Assembly (NCBI RefSeq): GCF_036014175.1
Contig: NZ_CP107917.1
Span: 8,866,001 to 8,930,000, forward strand
Length of the DNA stretch: 64,000 nt
Direction: 5' to 3'
Origin: Streptomyces sp. NBC_00443
GTDB lineage: Bacteria; Actinomycetota; Actinomycetes; Streptomycetales; Streptomycetaceae
Shown here: positions 1 through 9,694 of the stretch, one piece after another
Numbering within the stretch: position 1 is the stretch's first letter
Layout of the letters: each line of letters opens with the position of its first letter
Position numbers and translations under genes: made by a program
Notes under the pieces: generated by a model
What the model was told of the DNA's origin: nothing
Seen by the model: only the letters and a program-made list of their open reading frames with translations
Databases searched by the model: none

Positions 1-1
1 C

Positions 2-882
2 GACCTGTGCTGCCGCATCCGCGCCGCCCGTCACGCCCCGCTCCCGGACCGCGAGCCCAAGCGGGTGCTCGCCTCGGTCGCCGAGCTGGCGGGCGAACTG
101 CTTGCCGAGGCCGGTGACTCGGGCGTGCCGGTCCTCGGCCTCGGAATCGCCGTCTCCGGTGACGTGGATCGCGGCGCCGGAGTCGTCCGCTACTCCCCGT
201 TCCTGGAGTGGCGGGACGTTCCCCTCTCCGAACTCGCCGCCGCGACCACCGGACTGCCGGTCACCGTCGACAACGACGTACGGGCCCTGACCGTCGCCGA
301 GCAGTGGTTCGGCGCAGGTGTGGGGCTCTCCGACTTCGCTGTGGTGACTGTCGGCGCCGGCATCGGCTGCGGCCTCGTGGTGCACGGCAGGGTTGTCGCC
401 GGGGCGCACGGCGTGGCCGGGGAGATCGGGCACGTGACCGTCGACCCGGCCGGCCCGCCCTGCCACTGCGGCAACCACGGCTGTGTGGAGGCCATCGCGG
501 GGGACGCCGCGATCGTCCGGCGGATCCGCGAGACCACCGGCGTCGAGGTCACCGACACCGCAGAGGCCGTGGCCCTCGCCCACCGTGGTGTCGCCGGGGC
601 GCGCGAGGCTTACGCGCGCGCCGGTGAGGCGATCGGCCGCGGCATCGCCACCGTGGCCAACCTGCTCGGCCCCGAGCGGGTGATCATCTCCGGCGAGGGA
701 CTCGCCGCCTACGACCTGTTCGCGGAACAGATCCGCGACGCCTTCGCCGCGGCCGCGTTCGGCTCCGCCGACCGGTGCGACGTACAGACCCGCCCGCTGC
801 CCTTCGAGGAGTGGGCGCGCGGGCCGCGGCCACCGCGATCCAGTCCTTCATCAGAGCCGACGACCAGCGCCAGAACCGCTGA
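2..882 (+). CDS. ROK-family transcriptional repressor (5' end outside window; apparent frameshift)
   Basis: The protein is read from base 2 in frame and lacks its N-terminus, presumably including the winged-helix DNA-binding domain. The ROK sugar-kinase-like fold is clear: a glycine-rich VGAGIGCG phosphate motif, GEIGHV, and the ROK zinc site CHCGNHGCVEAIAG. ROK regulators sense sugars and repress carbohydrate genes. It lies 23 bp upstream of a glycosidase operon, so it is likely that operon's local regulator. The reading frame is lost at the GGG run at 821-823; adding one G restores an ending of about 20 residues and a TGA at 880-882. Without this correction the frame runs falsely far into the next gene. 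The family call is secure; the sugar ligand is unknown. Confidence 0.85.
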
Positions 883-905
883 ACCAACCCAGGGAGGTAC
901 GACCC

Positions 906-2717
906 ATGAGGTCATCCTCGTACTCCGTCATGCCCGCACGCGCCCTGAGAGCCGTGGTGGTCCTGGCCCTCACCGCCGGTGTCACGGCCGCCGTCCCCGC
1001 CGCACAGGCCGAGACCCCCACGCCCCCGGCCGCCCCGGCGACCACCACCGTGGCCGCCAAGCCCTACATGGGCTGGACGAGCTGGACCATGCAGTCGTCC
1101 AAGTACCCGGGCCTCAACCCGAAGGGCGACTACAGCTACCTGTCCGAGGCCAACGTCACCAAGCAGACCGACGCCATGGCGGCCAAGCTGAAGAAGTACG
1201 GCTACGAGTACGTCAACATCGACGCCGGCTGGTGGATGGACTGGTCCTGGAAGTCGCAGTTCGACGAGTTCGGCCGGCAGAAGGCCGATCCGGTGCGCTT
1301 CCCCAGCGGCATGAAGGCCGTCGCCGACCGCATCCACTCCAAGGGCCTCAAGGCCGGCATCTACCTCCCGGTCGGCCTGGAGAAGGGGGCGTACAACGAC
1401 GGCAAGAACCCGATCTGGAACGCCGACGGCTGCACCACCGGCGACATCGTCCACGACGACCTGCGCACCACCAACGGCTGGGACAGCGCCTACAAGATCG
1501 ACTTCTCGAACCCCTGCGCGCAGAAGTACATCGACTCCCAGGCCCAGATGTTCGCCGACTGGGGCTACGACTTCCTGAAGCTCGACGGCGTGGGCCCCGG
1601 CTCCTTCAAGAGCGGCGACAACTACAACAACGTCGCCGACGTCGCCGCGTGGCAGAAGGCCATCAAGACCGCCGGCCGCCCGATCCACCTGGAGCTGTCC
1701 TGGTCCCTCGACTACGGACATGTCGAGGACTGGAAGAAGTACTCCAACGGCTGGCGCATCGACACCGACGTCGAGTGCTACTGCAACACCCTGGTCACCT
1801 GGGAGAACTCGGTCGACGACCGCTGGGACGACGCCCCGGCCTGGACCGCCCACGCCGGCCCCGGCGGCTGGAACGACCTCGACTCCGTGAACGTCGGCAA
1901 CGGCGAGATGGACGGCCTCACCAAGGCCGAGCGGCAGAGCTACGCCACCCTGTGGGCGATAGCCAAGTCCCCGCTCTTCACCGGCGACGACCTCACCAGG
2001 CTCGACTCCTACGGCCTGTCGCTGCTGACCAACCGCGAGGTCATCGCGCTCAACCAGAGCAGCGCCCCGCCCGCCGAGCCCGTCACCGCCTCCGACCCGC
2101 AGCAGGTGTGGGCCGCGAAGAACCCGAACGGCACCTACACCGTCGCCCTGTTCAACCTGTCCGACGCCCCCGCCTCGGTCACCGCCAGCTGGTCGACCCT
2201 CGGCTTCAAGGGCAAGGCCTCGGTGCGCGACGTGTGGAACAAGGAGAACCTCGGCTCCCACACCGACAAGATCACACAGGCCCTCCCCGCGCACGGCTCC
2301 CGCCTGTTCACCGTCACCCCGCGCGGCACCGACCTCGCCTGGACCGCCTACGAGGCCGAGGCGGGCAACCTGAGCGGCAACGCCTCCGTCGCGAACTGCT
2401 CCGCCTGCTCCGACGGCCGCAAGGTCGGCAACCTCTACACCGGAGGCAAGCTGACCCTCGACGACGTCGTGGTCCCGAAGGCCGGCACTTACCAGATCAA
2501 GGTCGCCTACGTCAGCGGTGACGCCCGTTCGATCTCCGTCTCGGCCAACGGAGGCGGCGGCACGTCGCACAAGTTCGCGTCCACGGGCGACTGGTCCACG
2601 GTGAACAGCGTGTACGTGCCGGTGAAGCTGAAGGCCGGGGCGAACACGGTCACGTTCGACAGCGGGACCGGTTACGCGCCGGACATCGACCGGATCGACG
2701 TGCAGAAGTCTCTCTGA
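906..2717 (+). CDS. Secreted GH27 glycosidase (alpha-galactosidase or beta-L-arabinopyranosidase) with C-terminal CBM35-like module
   Basis: This 603-residue exported enzyme has an N-terminal signal peptide (hydrophobic about 14-33, cleavage near AQA-E). The GH27 domain begins with YMGWTSW. The nucleophile is D227 in DFLKLDG and the probable acid/base is D288 in WRIDTDV. From about residue 480 a module starting AYEAEAG is typical of CBM35. GH27 enzymes hydrolyse terminal alpha-D-galactose, or in some streptomycetes beta-L-arabinopyranose; sequence alone does not separate these. A GGGAGG ribosome site at 890-895 supports the ATG at 906. It follows the ROK gene directly and precedes GH95 and SGNH genes, suggesting joint attack on plant side chains. 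Confidence 0.9.
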   Translation: MRSSSYSVMPARALRAVVVLALTAGVTAAVPAAQAETPTPPAAPATTTVAAKPYMGWTSWTMQSSKYPGLNPKGDYSYLSEANVTKQTDAMAAKLKKYGYEYVNIDAGWWMDWSWKSQFDEFGRQKADPVRFPSGMKAVADRIHSKGLKAGIYLPVGLEKGAYNDGKNPIWNADGCTTGDIVHDDLRTTNGWDSAYKIDFSNPCAQKYIDSQAQMFADWGYDFLKLDGVGPGSFKSGDNYNNVADVAAWQKAIKTAGRPIHLELSWSLDYGHVEDWKKYSNGWRIDTDVECYCNTLVTWENSVDDRWDDAPAWTAHAGPGGWNDLDSVNVGNGEMDGLTKAERQSYATLWAIAKSPLFTGDDLTRLDSYGLSLLTNREVIALNQSSAPPAEPVTASDPQQVWAAKNPNGTYTVALFNLSDAPASVTASWSTLGFKGKASVRDVWNKENLGSHTDKITQALPAHGSRLFTVTPRGTDLAWTAYEAEAGNLSGNASVANCSACSDGRKVGNLYTGGKLTLDDVVVPKAGTYQIKVAYVSGDARSISVSANGGGGTSHKFASTGDWSTVNSVYVPVKLKAGANTVTFDSGTGYAPDIDRIDVQKSL

Positions 2718-2729
2718 CCTCCCTCCATC

Positions 2730-2754
2730 GGGGCCCGGCCGCGCGCCGGGCCCC
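2730..2754. terminator. GC hairpin between the GH27 and GH95 genes
   Basis: A perfect 10-bp inverted repeat (GGGGCCCGGC / GCCGGGCCCC) with a 5-nt loop follows the GH27 stop. There is no U-tract. It may be an intra-operon attenuator or an mRNA-stabilising hairpin rather than a full terminator. Confidence 0.55.
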
Positions 2755-2779
2755 GGCCCAGACGCATCCGGAGCCCCGC

Positions 2780-5155
2780 ATGAACACCAGCCCGAACGAG
2801 CCGAGCCGAAGAACCCTCCTCTCCCTCGCCACCACCGCGGGCCTCACCGCCGCCCTCGGCACGCTGCCCACGTTCACCGCCTCCGCCGCGCCCGTCCGCC
2901 CCGCCGAAGTCCCGCTCCCCGCCGACGCCTCCGGCGAGCGGCTGTGGTGGCAGGCCCCGGGCGACGAGGGCTCACTCATCGAACAGGGCCTGCCCATAGG
3001 CAACGGCCGCATCGGAGCCCTCGCGAGCAACGACCCCGGCCGCGAGCTCCTCCTGATCACCGACGCCACCATGTGGACCGGCGGCCTCAACGACACCCTG
3101 GACCAGGACGGCCAGTTCCCCTACGGCCGCTCCGACTTCGGCTCCTTCACGCTGCTCGCCAGGCTCACCGTCGACATCCCCGACCACGACCTCGGCGCCG
3201 TCTCCGGCTACCGCCGCACCCTGGATCTCGCCCAGGGCCTGGTCACCAGCTCCTACGTCCGCTCCGGCGTCACCTACCGGCGTGAGATGTACGCCAGCCA
3301 CCCCGACGACGTCATCGTCCTGCGCTTCACGCAGAGCGGCAGCGGCCGCTACACCGGCACCATCACCCTGACCGGCACCCACGGCGAGAAGCCGACCGCC
3401 GCCGAGTCGTTCGGCGCGACCCTCCCCAACGGCCTGCGCTACGGCGCCGCCGTCAAGGCCCGCGGCAGCGGCGGCAAGGTCACCGTCAACGGCACCCGCA
3501 TCGACTTCTCCGGCTGCAAGGACCTCACCGTGGTCGTCAGCGCCGGCACCAACTACGCCCCCGACGCCGCGGCCGGCTTCCGCAACCCCTCCCTCGACCC
3601 GGAGCGCCTCGCCCGTACGAAGGCCCGCACCGCCGCCGCGGAATCCGCCGACGCCCTGCGGCGCACCCACGTCGCCGACTACCGCGCCCTGTACGGACGG
3701 CTCGGCCTCTCCCTCGGCACGTCCACGGACGCGCAGCGCGCCCTCGACACCTGGGAGCGCCTGCACGCCCGCACCCGCGATCCCGAACCCGACCCGGAAC
3801 TGGAAGCGGCCTACCTCCAGTACGGCCGCTATCTCATGATCACCAGCTCACGCGACAGCCTGCCGATGGGCCTCCAGGGCCTGTGGCTGGACGGCAACGA
3901 CCCGGACTGGATGGGCGACTACCACACCGACATCAACATCCAGATGAACTACTGGATGGCCGACCGCACCGGCCTGTCGCCCTGCTTCGACGCCTTCACG
4001 GACTACTGCCTCGCCCAGCTCTCCTCCTGGACCGACACCACCCGTCGCCTCTTCAACGACCCGCGCAACCGCTACCGCAACTCCAGCGGCAAGAACGCCG
4101 GCTGGGCGGTCGCCTTCTCCACCAACCCCTACGGCGGCAGCGGCTGGTGGTGGCATCCGGCGGGCAACGCCTGGCTGTGCACCACCCTGTGGGAGCACTA
4201 CGAGTACACCGGGTCACGCGAGTACCTGAAGAAGATCTACCCGCTCCTCAAGGGTGCGTGCGAGTTCTGGGAGGCGCGGCTGCTCACCGTCACCCTCCCC
4301 GGCACCTCGAAGGAGGTGCTCGTGGACGACCGCGACTGGTCTCCCGAGCACGGTCCGCAGGACGCCAAGGGCATCACCTATGCTCAGGAAGTCGTGTGGA
4401 CACTGTTCGGGAACTACTGCACCGCGGCCGCCGACCTCCGGCGGGACACCGACTACGCGGATACGATCGCCTCACTGCGCAGAAAGCTGTACCTGCCGCA
4501 GGTCAGCCCGACCACCGGCTGGCTGGAGGAGTGGATGTCGCCCGACAATCTAGGTGAGACCACGCACCGCCACCTGTCCCCGCTGATCAACCTGTTCCCC
4601 GGCGACCGCATCCGCCCCGACGGCTCCACCCCGGCCGAGATCGTCGCCGGCGCCACCGCCCTGCTCACCGCGCGCGGCATGGAGAGCTTCGGCTGGGCCA
4701 ACGCCTGGCGCAGCCTGTGCTGGGCCCGCCTGAAGAACGCGGACAACGCCTACCAGCTGGTCGTCAACAACCTCCGCCCGTCGACCGACGGCAGCAACGG
4801 CACCGCGTTCAACCTCTTCGACATCTACGAGGTCGAGCGCGGCCGGGGCATCTTCCAGATCGACGCCAACTTCGGCACCCCGGCCGCGATGGTGGAGATG
4901 TTGCTGTACTCCCGGCCGGGCCACGTCGAACTCCTCCCGGCGCTCCCCGGCGCCTGGGCCGACTCGGGACATGTGCGAGGCGTCCCCGTGCGGGGCGGCT
5001 TCGAGGTCGACCTGCGCTGGCGCGACGGACGCCCCACCGAGGCCCGCATCCACAGCGTCGGCGGCCGCACCACGACGGTCGCGTACGGTGATGTGTCCCG
5101 CACGGTCACCCTGCGGCCCGGCGCGTCGGTCACGCTGAAGGACTTCGCCAAGTGA
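2780..5155 (+). CDS. Secreted GH95 alpha-L-fucosidase/alpha-L-galactosidase
   Basis: The 791-residue protein starts with a twin-arginine signal (SRRTLL at 9-14, hydrophobic stretch, cleavage near ASAAP), so it is probably exported folded through Tat. The mature N-terminus carries the GH95 motif PIGNGRIGA. The probable general acid is E523 in SPEHGP, the DINIQMNYW segment holds the catalytic asparagines, and D695 in QIDANFG matches the conserved aspartate. GH95 enzymes invert alpha-1,2-linked L-fucose or L-galactose on xyloglucan, glycans or pectic chains. Its stop overlaps the next start (GTGA), showing translational coupling to the SGNH hydrolase. Confidence 0.9.
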   Translation: MNTSPNEPSRRTLLSLATTAGLTAALGTLPTFTASAAPVRPAEVPLPADASGERLWWQAPGDEGSLIEQGLPIGNGRIGALASNDPGRELLLITDATMWTGGLNDTLDQDGQFPYGRSDFGSFTLLARLTVDIPDHDLGAVSGYRRTLDLAQGLVTSSYVRSGVTYRREMYASHPDDVIVLRFTQSGSGRYTGTITLTGTHGEKPTAAESFGATLPNGLRYGAAVKARGSGGKVTVNGTRIDFSGCKDLTVVVSAGTNYAPDAAAGFRNPSLDPERLARTKARTAAAESADALRRTHVADYRALYGRLGLSLGTSTDAQRALDTWERLHARTRDPEPDPELEAAYLQYGRYLMITSSRDSLPMGLQGLWLDGNDPDWMGDYHTDINIQMNYWMADRTGLSPCFDAFTDYCLAQLSSWTDTTRRLFNDPRNRYRNSSGKNAGWAVAFSTNPYGGSGWWWHPAGNAWLCTTLWEHYEYTGSREYLKKIYPLLKGACEFWEARLLTVTLPGTSKEVLVDDRDWSPEHGPQDAKGITYAQEVVWTLFGNYCTAAADLRRDTDYADTIASLRRKLYLPQVSPTTGWLEEWMSPDNLGETTHRHLSPLINLFPGDRIRPDGSTPAEIVAGATALLTARGMESFGWANAWRSLCWARLKNADNAYQLVVNNLRPSTDGSNGTAFNLFDIYEVERGRGIFQIDANFGTPAAMVEMLLYSRPGHVELLPALPGAWADSGHVRGVPVRGGFEVDLRWRDGRPTEARIHSVGGRTTTVAYGDVSRTVTLRPGASVTLKDFAK

Positions 5156-6342
5156 GGGCCGGGCTCCCGCTGGCCGCCGTTCTGCTGACGGTCGTCGCCT
5201 GTCAGTCGCCGCCCGCCGAGGCGACCGCCGACGCGAGCGGCGTCGTCACCTGGGCGGCCGGCGCCGACCGCATGGCAGACGGCGTCGCCGGCCGCAGCTA
5301 CCGGCTCGTCGTGCACACCAGCGTGGGCGGAACGGACACCCGGATCCGGCTCTCCAACGCCTTCGGGGACCGGCCGATGACCTTCGACAACGTCTACGCG
5401 GGCATCCAGAAGCAGGGCGCCGAGCTGCGGCGCGGCAGCAACCGGAGGCTGAGCTTCGGCGGTGAGCGCTCGGTCACCGTGCCGGCCGGCGCGACCGTGT
5501 GGAGCGACCCGCTGCCCGGGAGGCTGCCCGCCGCGACCAACCTCGTCGTCAGCCTGCACAGCCCGGACGCGGGCGGCCCGGCGACCGGCCACTGGATGGC
5601 CATGCAGTCGTCGTACGCCACCCAGGGCGACCACACCGCCGAGGAGGGCGGCGCCGCCTGGACCATCCCGACCGGCTCCTGGTTCTATCTCGACGCCGTC
5701 TCCGTGCGCGCCCGCGCGGGCACCGGAGCGGTGGCCGCCCTCGGGGACTCCATCACCGACGGCTGGCAGTCCACCACCGACCTGAACCGCCGCTGGCCCG
5801 ACTACCTCGCCCGCCGACTGCAACGCTCGGACACGGCGGTGAAGGGCGTGGCCAACGAGGGAATCTCCGGAAACAAGCTCCTTGAGGACGGCCCCGGAGA
5901 AAGCGCGCTGAACCGGCTGGAGCGGGACGTCCTGTCCCAGCCCGGTGTGCGGACCGTGTTCCTCTTCCAGGGCGTGAACGACATCAAGGCCCATACGGGC
6001 GTCACGGCCGACGACCTGATCGAGGGCTACCGCGAGATCGTCGACCGGGCGCACGCGGCCGGCAAGTGCGTCGTCGGCGCGACCGTCGGCCCGTACAAGG
6101 GCTGGCTCGAATGGGACCCGGCCGGTGAGGCCGTGCGCCAGGAGGTCAACGAGTTCATCCGCACCAGCGGCGAGTTCGACGCCGTCACCGACTTCGACCG
6201 CATCCTGCACAGCCCCTACGACCCCGCGCGGATGCTGCCCGCCCTCGACGGCGGCGACCACATCCACCCCAACGACAAGGGCATGCAGGCGATGGCCGAC
6301 GCCGTCGACCTGACCGCCCTGGACTGCGACACCACCGGCTGA
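5152..6342 (+). CDS. SGNH/GDSL-family hydrolase, probable lipoprotein esterase
   Basis: This 396-residue protein has a lipobox-like N-terminus (LTVVAC, Cys17). About 190 residues of beta-rich sequence precede an SGNH hydrolase domain: block I GDSI (S200), the GVND block, and D369/H372 in DHIHPND. Such enzymes in polysaccharide operons usually remove acetyl or other acyl groups from plant glycans. The GTG start overlaps the GH95 stop by 4 bp. Its role beside GH27 and GH95 is probably deacylation of the same substrate, which is inference. Confidence 0.85.
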   Translation: MRAGLPLAAVLLTVVACQSPPAEATADASGVVTWAAGADRMADGVAGRSYRLVVHTSVGGTDTRIRLSNAFGDRPMTFDNVYAGIQKQGAELRRGSNRRLSFGGERSVTVPAGATVWSDPLPGRLPAATNLVVSLHSPDAGGPATGHWMAMQSSYATQGDHTAEEGGAAWTIPTGSWFYLDAVSVRARAGTGAVAALGDSITDGWQSTTDLNRRWPDYLARRLQRSDTAVKGVANEGISGNKLLEDGPGESALNRLERDVLSQPGVRTVFLFQGVNDIKAHTGVTADDLIEGYREIVDRAHAAGKCVVGATVGPYKGWLEWDPAGEAVRQEVNEFIRTSGEFDAVTDFDRILHSPYDPARMLPALDGGDHIHPNDKGMQAMADAVDLTALDCDTTG

Positions 6343-6363
6343 CGTGCACGAGGGGCGTCAGCC
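6337..6363. terminator. Bidirectional hairpin spanning two convergent stop codons
   Basis: An 8-bp perfect stem (GGCTGACG / CGTCAGCC) with an 11-nt loop. The left arm contains the SGNH gene's TGA and the right arm the LuxR gene's TGA on the other strand, so one hairpin serves both convergent units. Confidence 0.6.
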
Positions 6364-9299
6364 AACCGTCTCCTCGCGGGTGATCAGACCCTCCCGATAG
6401 GCGATCGCCACCGCCTCCGTACGGCTCGCGGCGCCCAGCTTGGCGAGGATGTTGGAGACGTGGACGCTCGCCGTCTTGCCGGTGATGTACAGCTCCTCGC
6501 CTATCTGCCGGTTGCTGCGGCCGAGGGCGAGGAGCTGCAGCACGTCCTGCTCGCGGGCCGTGAGGGGGAAGAGCGGTCGGCAGGGGTGTCCGCCAGGCGG
6601 CCCCGGCGGATCAGGGCGTCCAAACGCTCCAGCAGCAGCGTCGCACCGAGCCGGGCCGCCGTCTCCCGCGCCGCCCGGGCCTCGGTGGCCGCCGCCTCGC
6701 GCTCGTCCGCCGCCAGCAGGGCCTCGGCGTGCCGCAACCGGCAGCGCGCCCGCTCGTACTCGTCGCCGTAGTCGAACGCCGCCACCGCCTTCGCCCACGC
6801 CCGCACGTCCGGCCCGGACACCGTCCGCGCCCACTCCGCCTCCGCGCGGGCCAGCCACGCCATGCCTTCCGGGCCCTGAGGCCTGCCGTCCCCGCCGCGT
6901 GCGGCCGTCGCCCGCGCCAGCTCGACCAGTTCGGTCGCCGTGTCCGCCCAGCGGTGCAGCCCTGCCTCGTCGCCGGCCAGGCGCAGCTCGGCGGCCCGGT
7001 CGCCGACCGCGGACAGGGCGAGGGCGGCGAGCCGGACCGTGGCGTCGGGAGGCGTCCCCGCGGCGTCGGTGAGCGCCGCGACCGAGGACCGCATCCGCTC
7101 CACCGCAGCCTCCACGTCACCGCGCCACGCGGCGGCGTCGGTGAGCGCGATACCTGCGATGAGCGTGCCCATCCAGTCGAAGGGACCCGCCAGCAGGGCG
7201 CGGGCCTGCTCGACGGCCGCGAAGTCACCGCGCGCGAGAGCGACGTACAGCGCGGGACCGGCCGTGTATCCGCCCGCCGCGGGCAGCACGTCGGCGTCGG
7301 CCGCCGCCACGCCCATGCACTCGTCCCAACGGCCCAGCGTGTACAGCACGAGCAACCGCAGGTACCGCATCTCCAGCGGATACACCGAGGACAGCAACCC
7401 GGCACGCCGGGCCCGGTCCAGCCCTTCCGTCAGCCAGGGCAGCGATTCCTAGAGGTCCCCGGACTCGTAGCAGCCGACGGCGAGGCTGAACAGGGCGCGC
7501 ATTTCCACCGGGGCGTTGCCCGAACGCCGCGCCAGGTCCCGGGCCTCGCGCAGCCGTTCACGCCCCTGAGGGGTTCGCCGGCCGCCGGCCTCTAGAACGG
7601 CCAGCGAGATGAGCAGGTCCGCCCGGGCGTCCGTCACCTGGAGTTTCTCGGCGGTGCGCAGGGCTTCGCGGGCGACCCGCAGGGCGATCTCCATCTCCCC
7701 GACGTGGCGGGCCGCCAGGACATGCGTGGCCGCCGCCCACACCCACGTCCGCGACGGGGGCTCCGCCGGGATCAGGGCGAGCGCCTCGCTGCTGTAGGCG
7801 AAGGCCGCCGTCAGACTGTCGACGCCGAGCAGGTTCCCGGCGAGCGTGTAGCGCACCCGGGCGGCGAGCTCGGTGTCGGTGTCCTGGCCGACGCCCGCGA
7901 GTGCGGAGCGGGTCAGGGAGACCGCGCGGTGCGACTCCCCGGCGTGCGCGGCGGCGGCCGACGCGCGCAGCGTGAGCGTCACCCGGTCGGTGCCCTCGCC
8001 CGCCGGCCGCGCGGACGGCTCCACCGACGACCACAGGTCCAGGGCGCTCTCCAGGTGCCGTAGCTCCTCGGCGGGCGCGCCGACCCGGTGCGCCTGGTCG
8101 GCGGCCTCCAGCGAGGCGGCCAGGGCCTCGGCCAGATCGTGGCTCTCGCGGTAGTGGTGGGCGCGCTCCGCCGCCGTCTCGTCCGGCCGGCCGCGTCCGG
8201 CGAGCAGCCGGGCGAACGCACCGTGCAGCCGGGCCCGTTCACCGGGCAGCAGATCCGCGTACACCGCCTCACGCGCGAGCGCGTGCCGGAACGCGTACGT
8301 GCCGCCGTCGCCCGACACGAGCAACTGCCGCCCCACGGCCTCACGCAGTGCCGACTCCAGTTCCTCCTCCGGAATCCCCACGGCGCCCCGCAGCAGGTCG
8401 TGCTCGACGCGACGCCCCGCCACGGCGGCCGTACGCAGCACCTGCTGGGTGGTGTCGGACAGCTGCTCGAACCGAATGAGGAGGACATCGGCCAGCCCGC
8501 TGGGCACCCCACCGGCCTCGGTGTCTGTCGCCGCGACCAGTTCCTCGGCGTAGAAGGCGTTCCCCTCGGCCCGCTCGACGATCCGCCGGACCGTGCTGTC
8601 CGGCAGCGGCCGCTCCTGGACGGCGCGCACCAGCCGGGCCACGTCGGTGTCGGCCATCGGGCGCAGCTCCAGCCGCTCCACGACGGGCAGGCGCACCAGT
8701 TCGGCCAGCAGCGGCCGCAGGGGATGCCGTCGATGAAGGTCATCCGCGCGGTACGACGCGAACACGGCCAACCGATGCGCGGGCGCCCCACCCGCCGGCC
8801 GCTGCAGGAGACCACGACTCAGCAGGAACCGCAGCAGATCCCTCGACGACTGGTCGGCCCAGTGCAGATCCTCCAGCACCAGCAGCACCGGCGCGACGTC
8901 CGCCAGATCGGCCAGCAGCCCGGCGACGCCCTCGAACAGCCGCAGCCGGTCACTCACGGCGTCCGTGCCGCCCCCCGAGAGCCGTCCCACCAACGGATGT
9001 GCGGCGAGGACGTCGGCGAACCGCTCGTCACCGGCGAGCGCCCCCAGCACCTCGGTGAACGGCAGGTACGGCAGCCCGACATCACCGAGATCGACACAGT
9101 GCCCGGTGAGGACGACCATCCCGTCCCGAGCCGCCCGCCCCGCGACCTCGTCCAGCACCCGGGTCTTGCCCACCCCGGCGTCCCCGGCGATCAGGACGGC
9201 GCGGGCCTCACCGTCCCGGGCACGCTCCAGCGCCGTGAAGAGGCGAGCGAGTTCGCCGTCCCGCCCGATGAACGGCGTGGTGAAAGAGGTCTGCGACAC
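6358..9299 (-). pseudogene. Large AAA-type LuxR transcriptional regulator, interrupted by a stop codon and a frameshift
   Basis: Reconstructed length is about 980 residues, normal for this class. A GTG start at 9299 gives an N-terminal AAA ATPase with Walker A GDAGVGKT (about 39-46) and a Walker B-like LVLEDLHWAD. A long TPR-like helical region follows, then a C-terminal LuxR helix-turn-helix starting PLTAREQDVLQ. Two lesions break it: an in-frame TAG at 7449-7451, with clear homologous reading on both sides in the same frame, and a one-base loss near the G run at 6583-6586 that separates the helix-turn-helix from the rest. The frameshift resembles several others in this window and may be a sequencing error. 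The stop codon does not, so real decay is possible. Confidence 0.75.
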
Positions 9300-9340
9300 G
9301 CATACATCCTGTCACTCACCACCGACAGGGCTTCTGCCCC

Positions 9341-9694
9341 TCAGGCGCGCAACGTCTTCGCCCAGTCGTCCGGCACCCGCCCCGCGGGCCCCGGCGTCGG
9401 CTGCTCGGCCGGATGGCTCCCGGGCGCCGCAAGCTCGGGCCCCGACTCGTACATCTCGTTCGTGTCGTAGTTCCAGTACCAGCTCTCACCCGGCTCGAAG
9501 CTCTGCACGAAGGGATGCCCGGTCTCCCGGAAATGCGCCGTCGCATGCTGCGCGGGCGAACTGTCACAGCACCCCACGTGCCCGCACTGCGCACACCGCC
9601 GCAGATGGAACCACCACCCGCCGGCCGCGTCGCACTCCGGGCACCCACTGCCGCTCGGCGGCACGTTCGGATCGATGCCGTTGACGTCGTTCAT
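9341..9694 (-). CDS. UBP-type zinc-finger protein
   Basis: This 117-residue protein has the cysteine/histidine pattern of the ZnF-UBP fold, which in eukaryotic deubiquitinases binds the ubiquitin C-terminus: C18, C21, C34, C37, C42 or C43, H50, H54 and H60, with aromatic residues around WYWNY. The C-terminal 35 residues are proline-rich and probably disordered. Its ATG overlaps the stop of the upstream kinase (ATGA), so it is the third gene of a coupled operon. Bacterial members have no established function known to me. A role binding a protein C-terminus or a partner in the module is inference. Confidence 0.8.
   Translation of the reverse strand: MNDVNGIDPNVPPSGSGCPECDAAGGWWFHLRRCAQCGHVGCCDSSPAQHATAHFRETGHPFVQSFEPGESWYWNYDTNEMYESGPELAAPGSHPAEQPTPGPAGRVPDDWAKTLRA

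Noticed and set aside
65..2521. An 818-codon open frame running through the ROK gene and the GH27 gene
   Set aside because: Only its first part is real (ROK). After 823 it is a shadow of the GH27 gene with arginine/proline-rich nonsense, created by a one-base loss.
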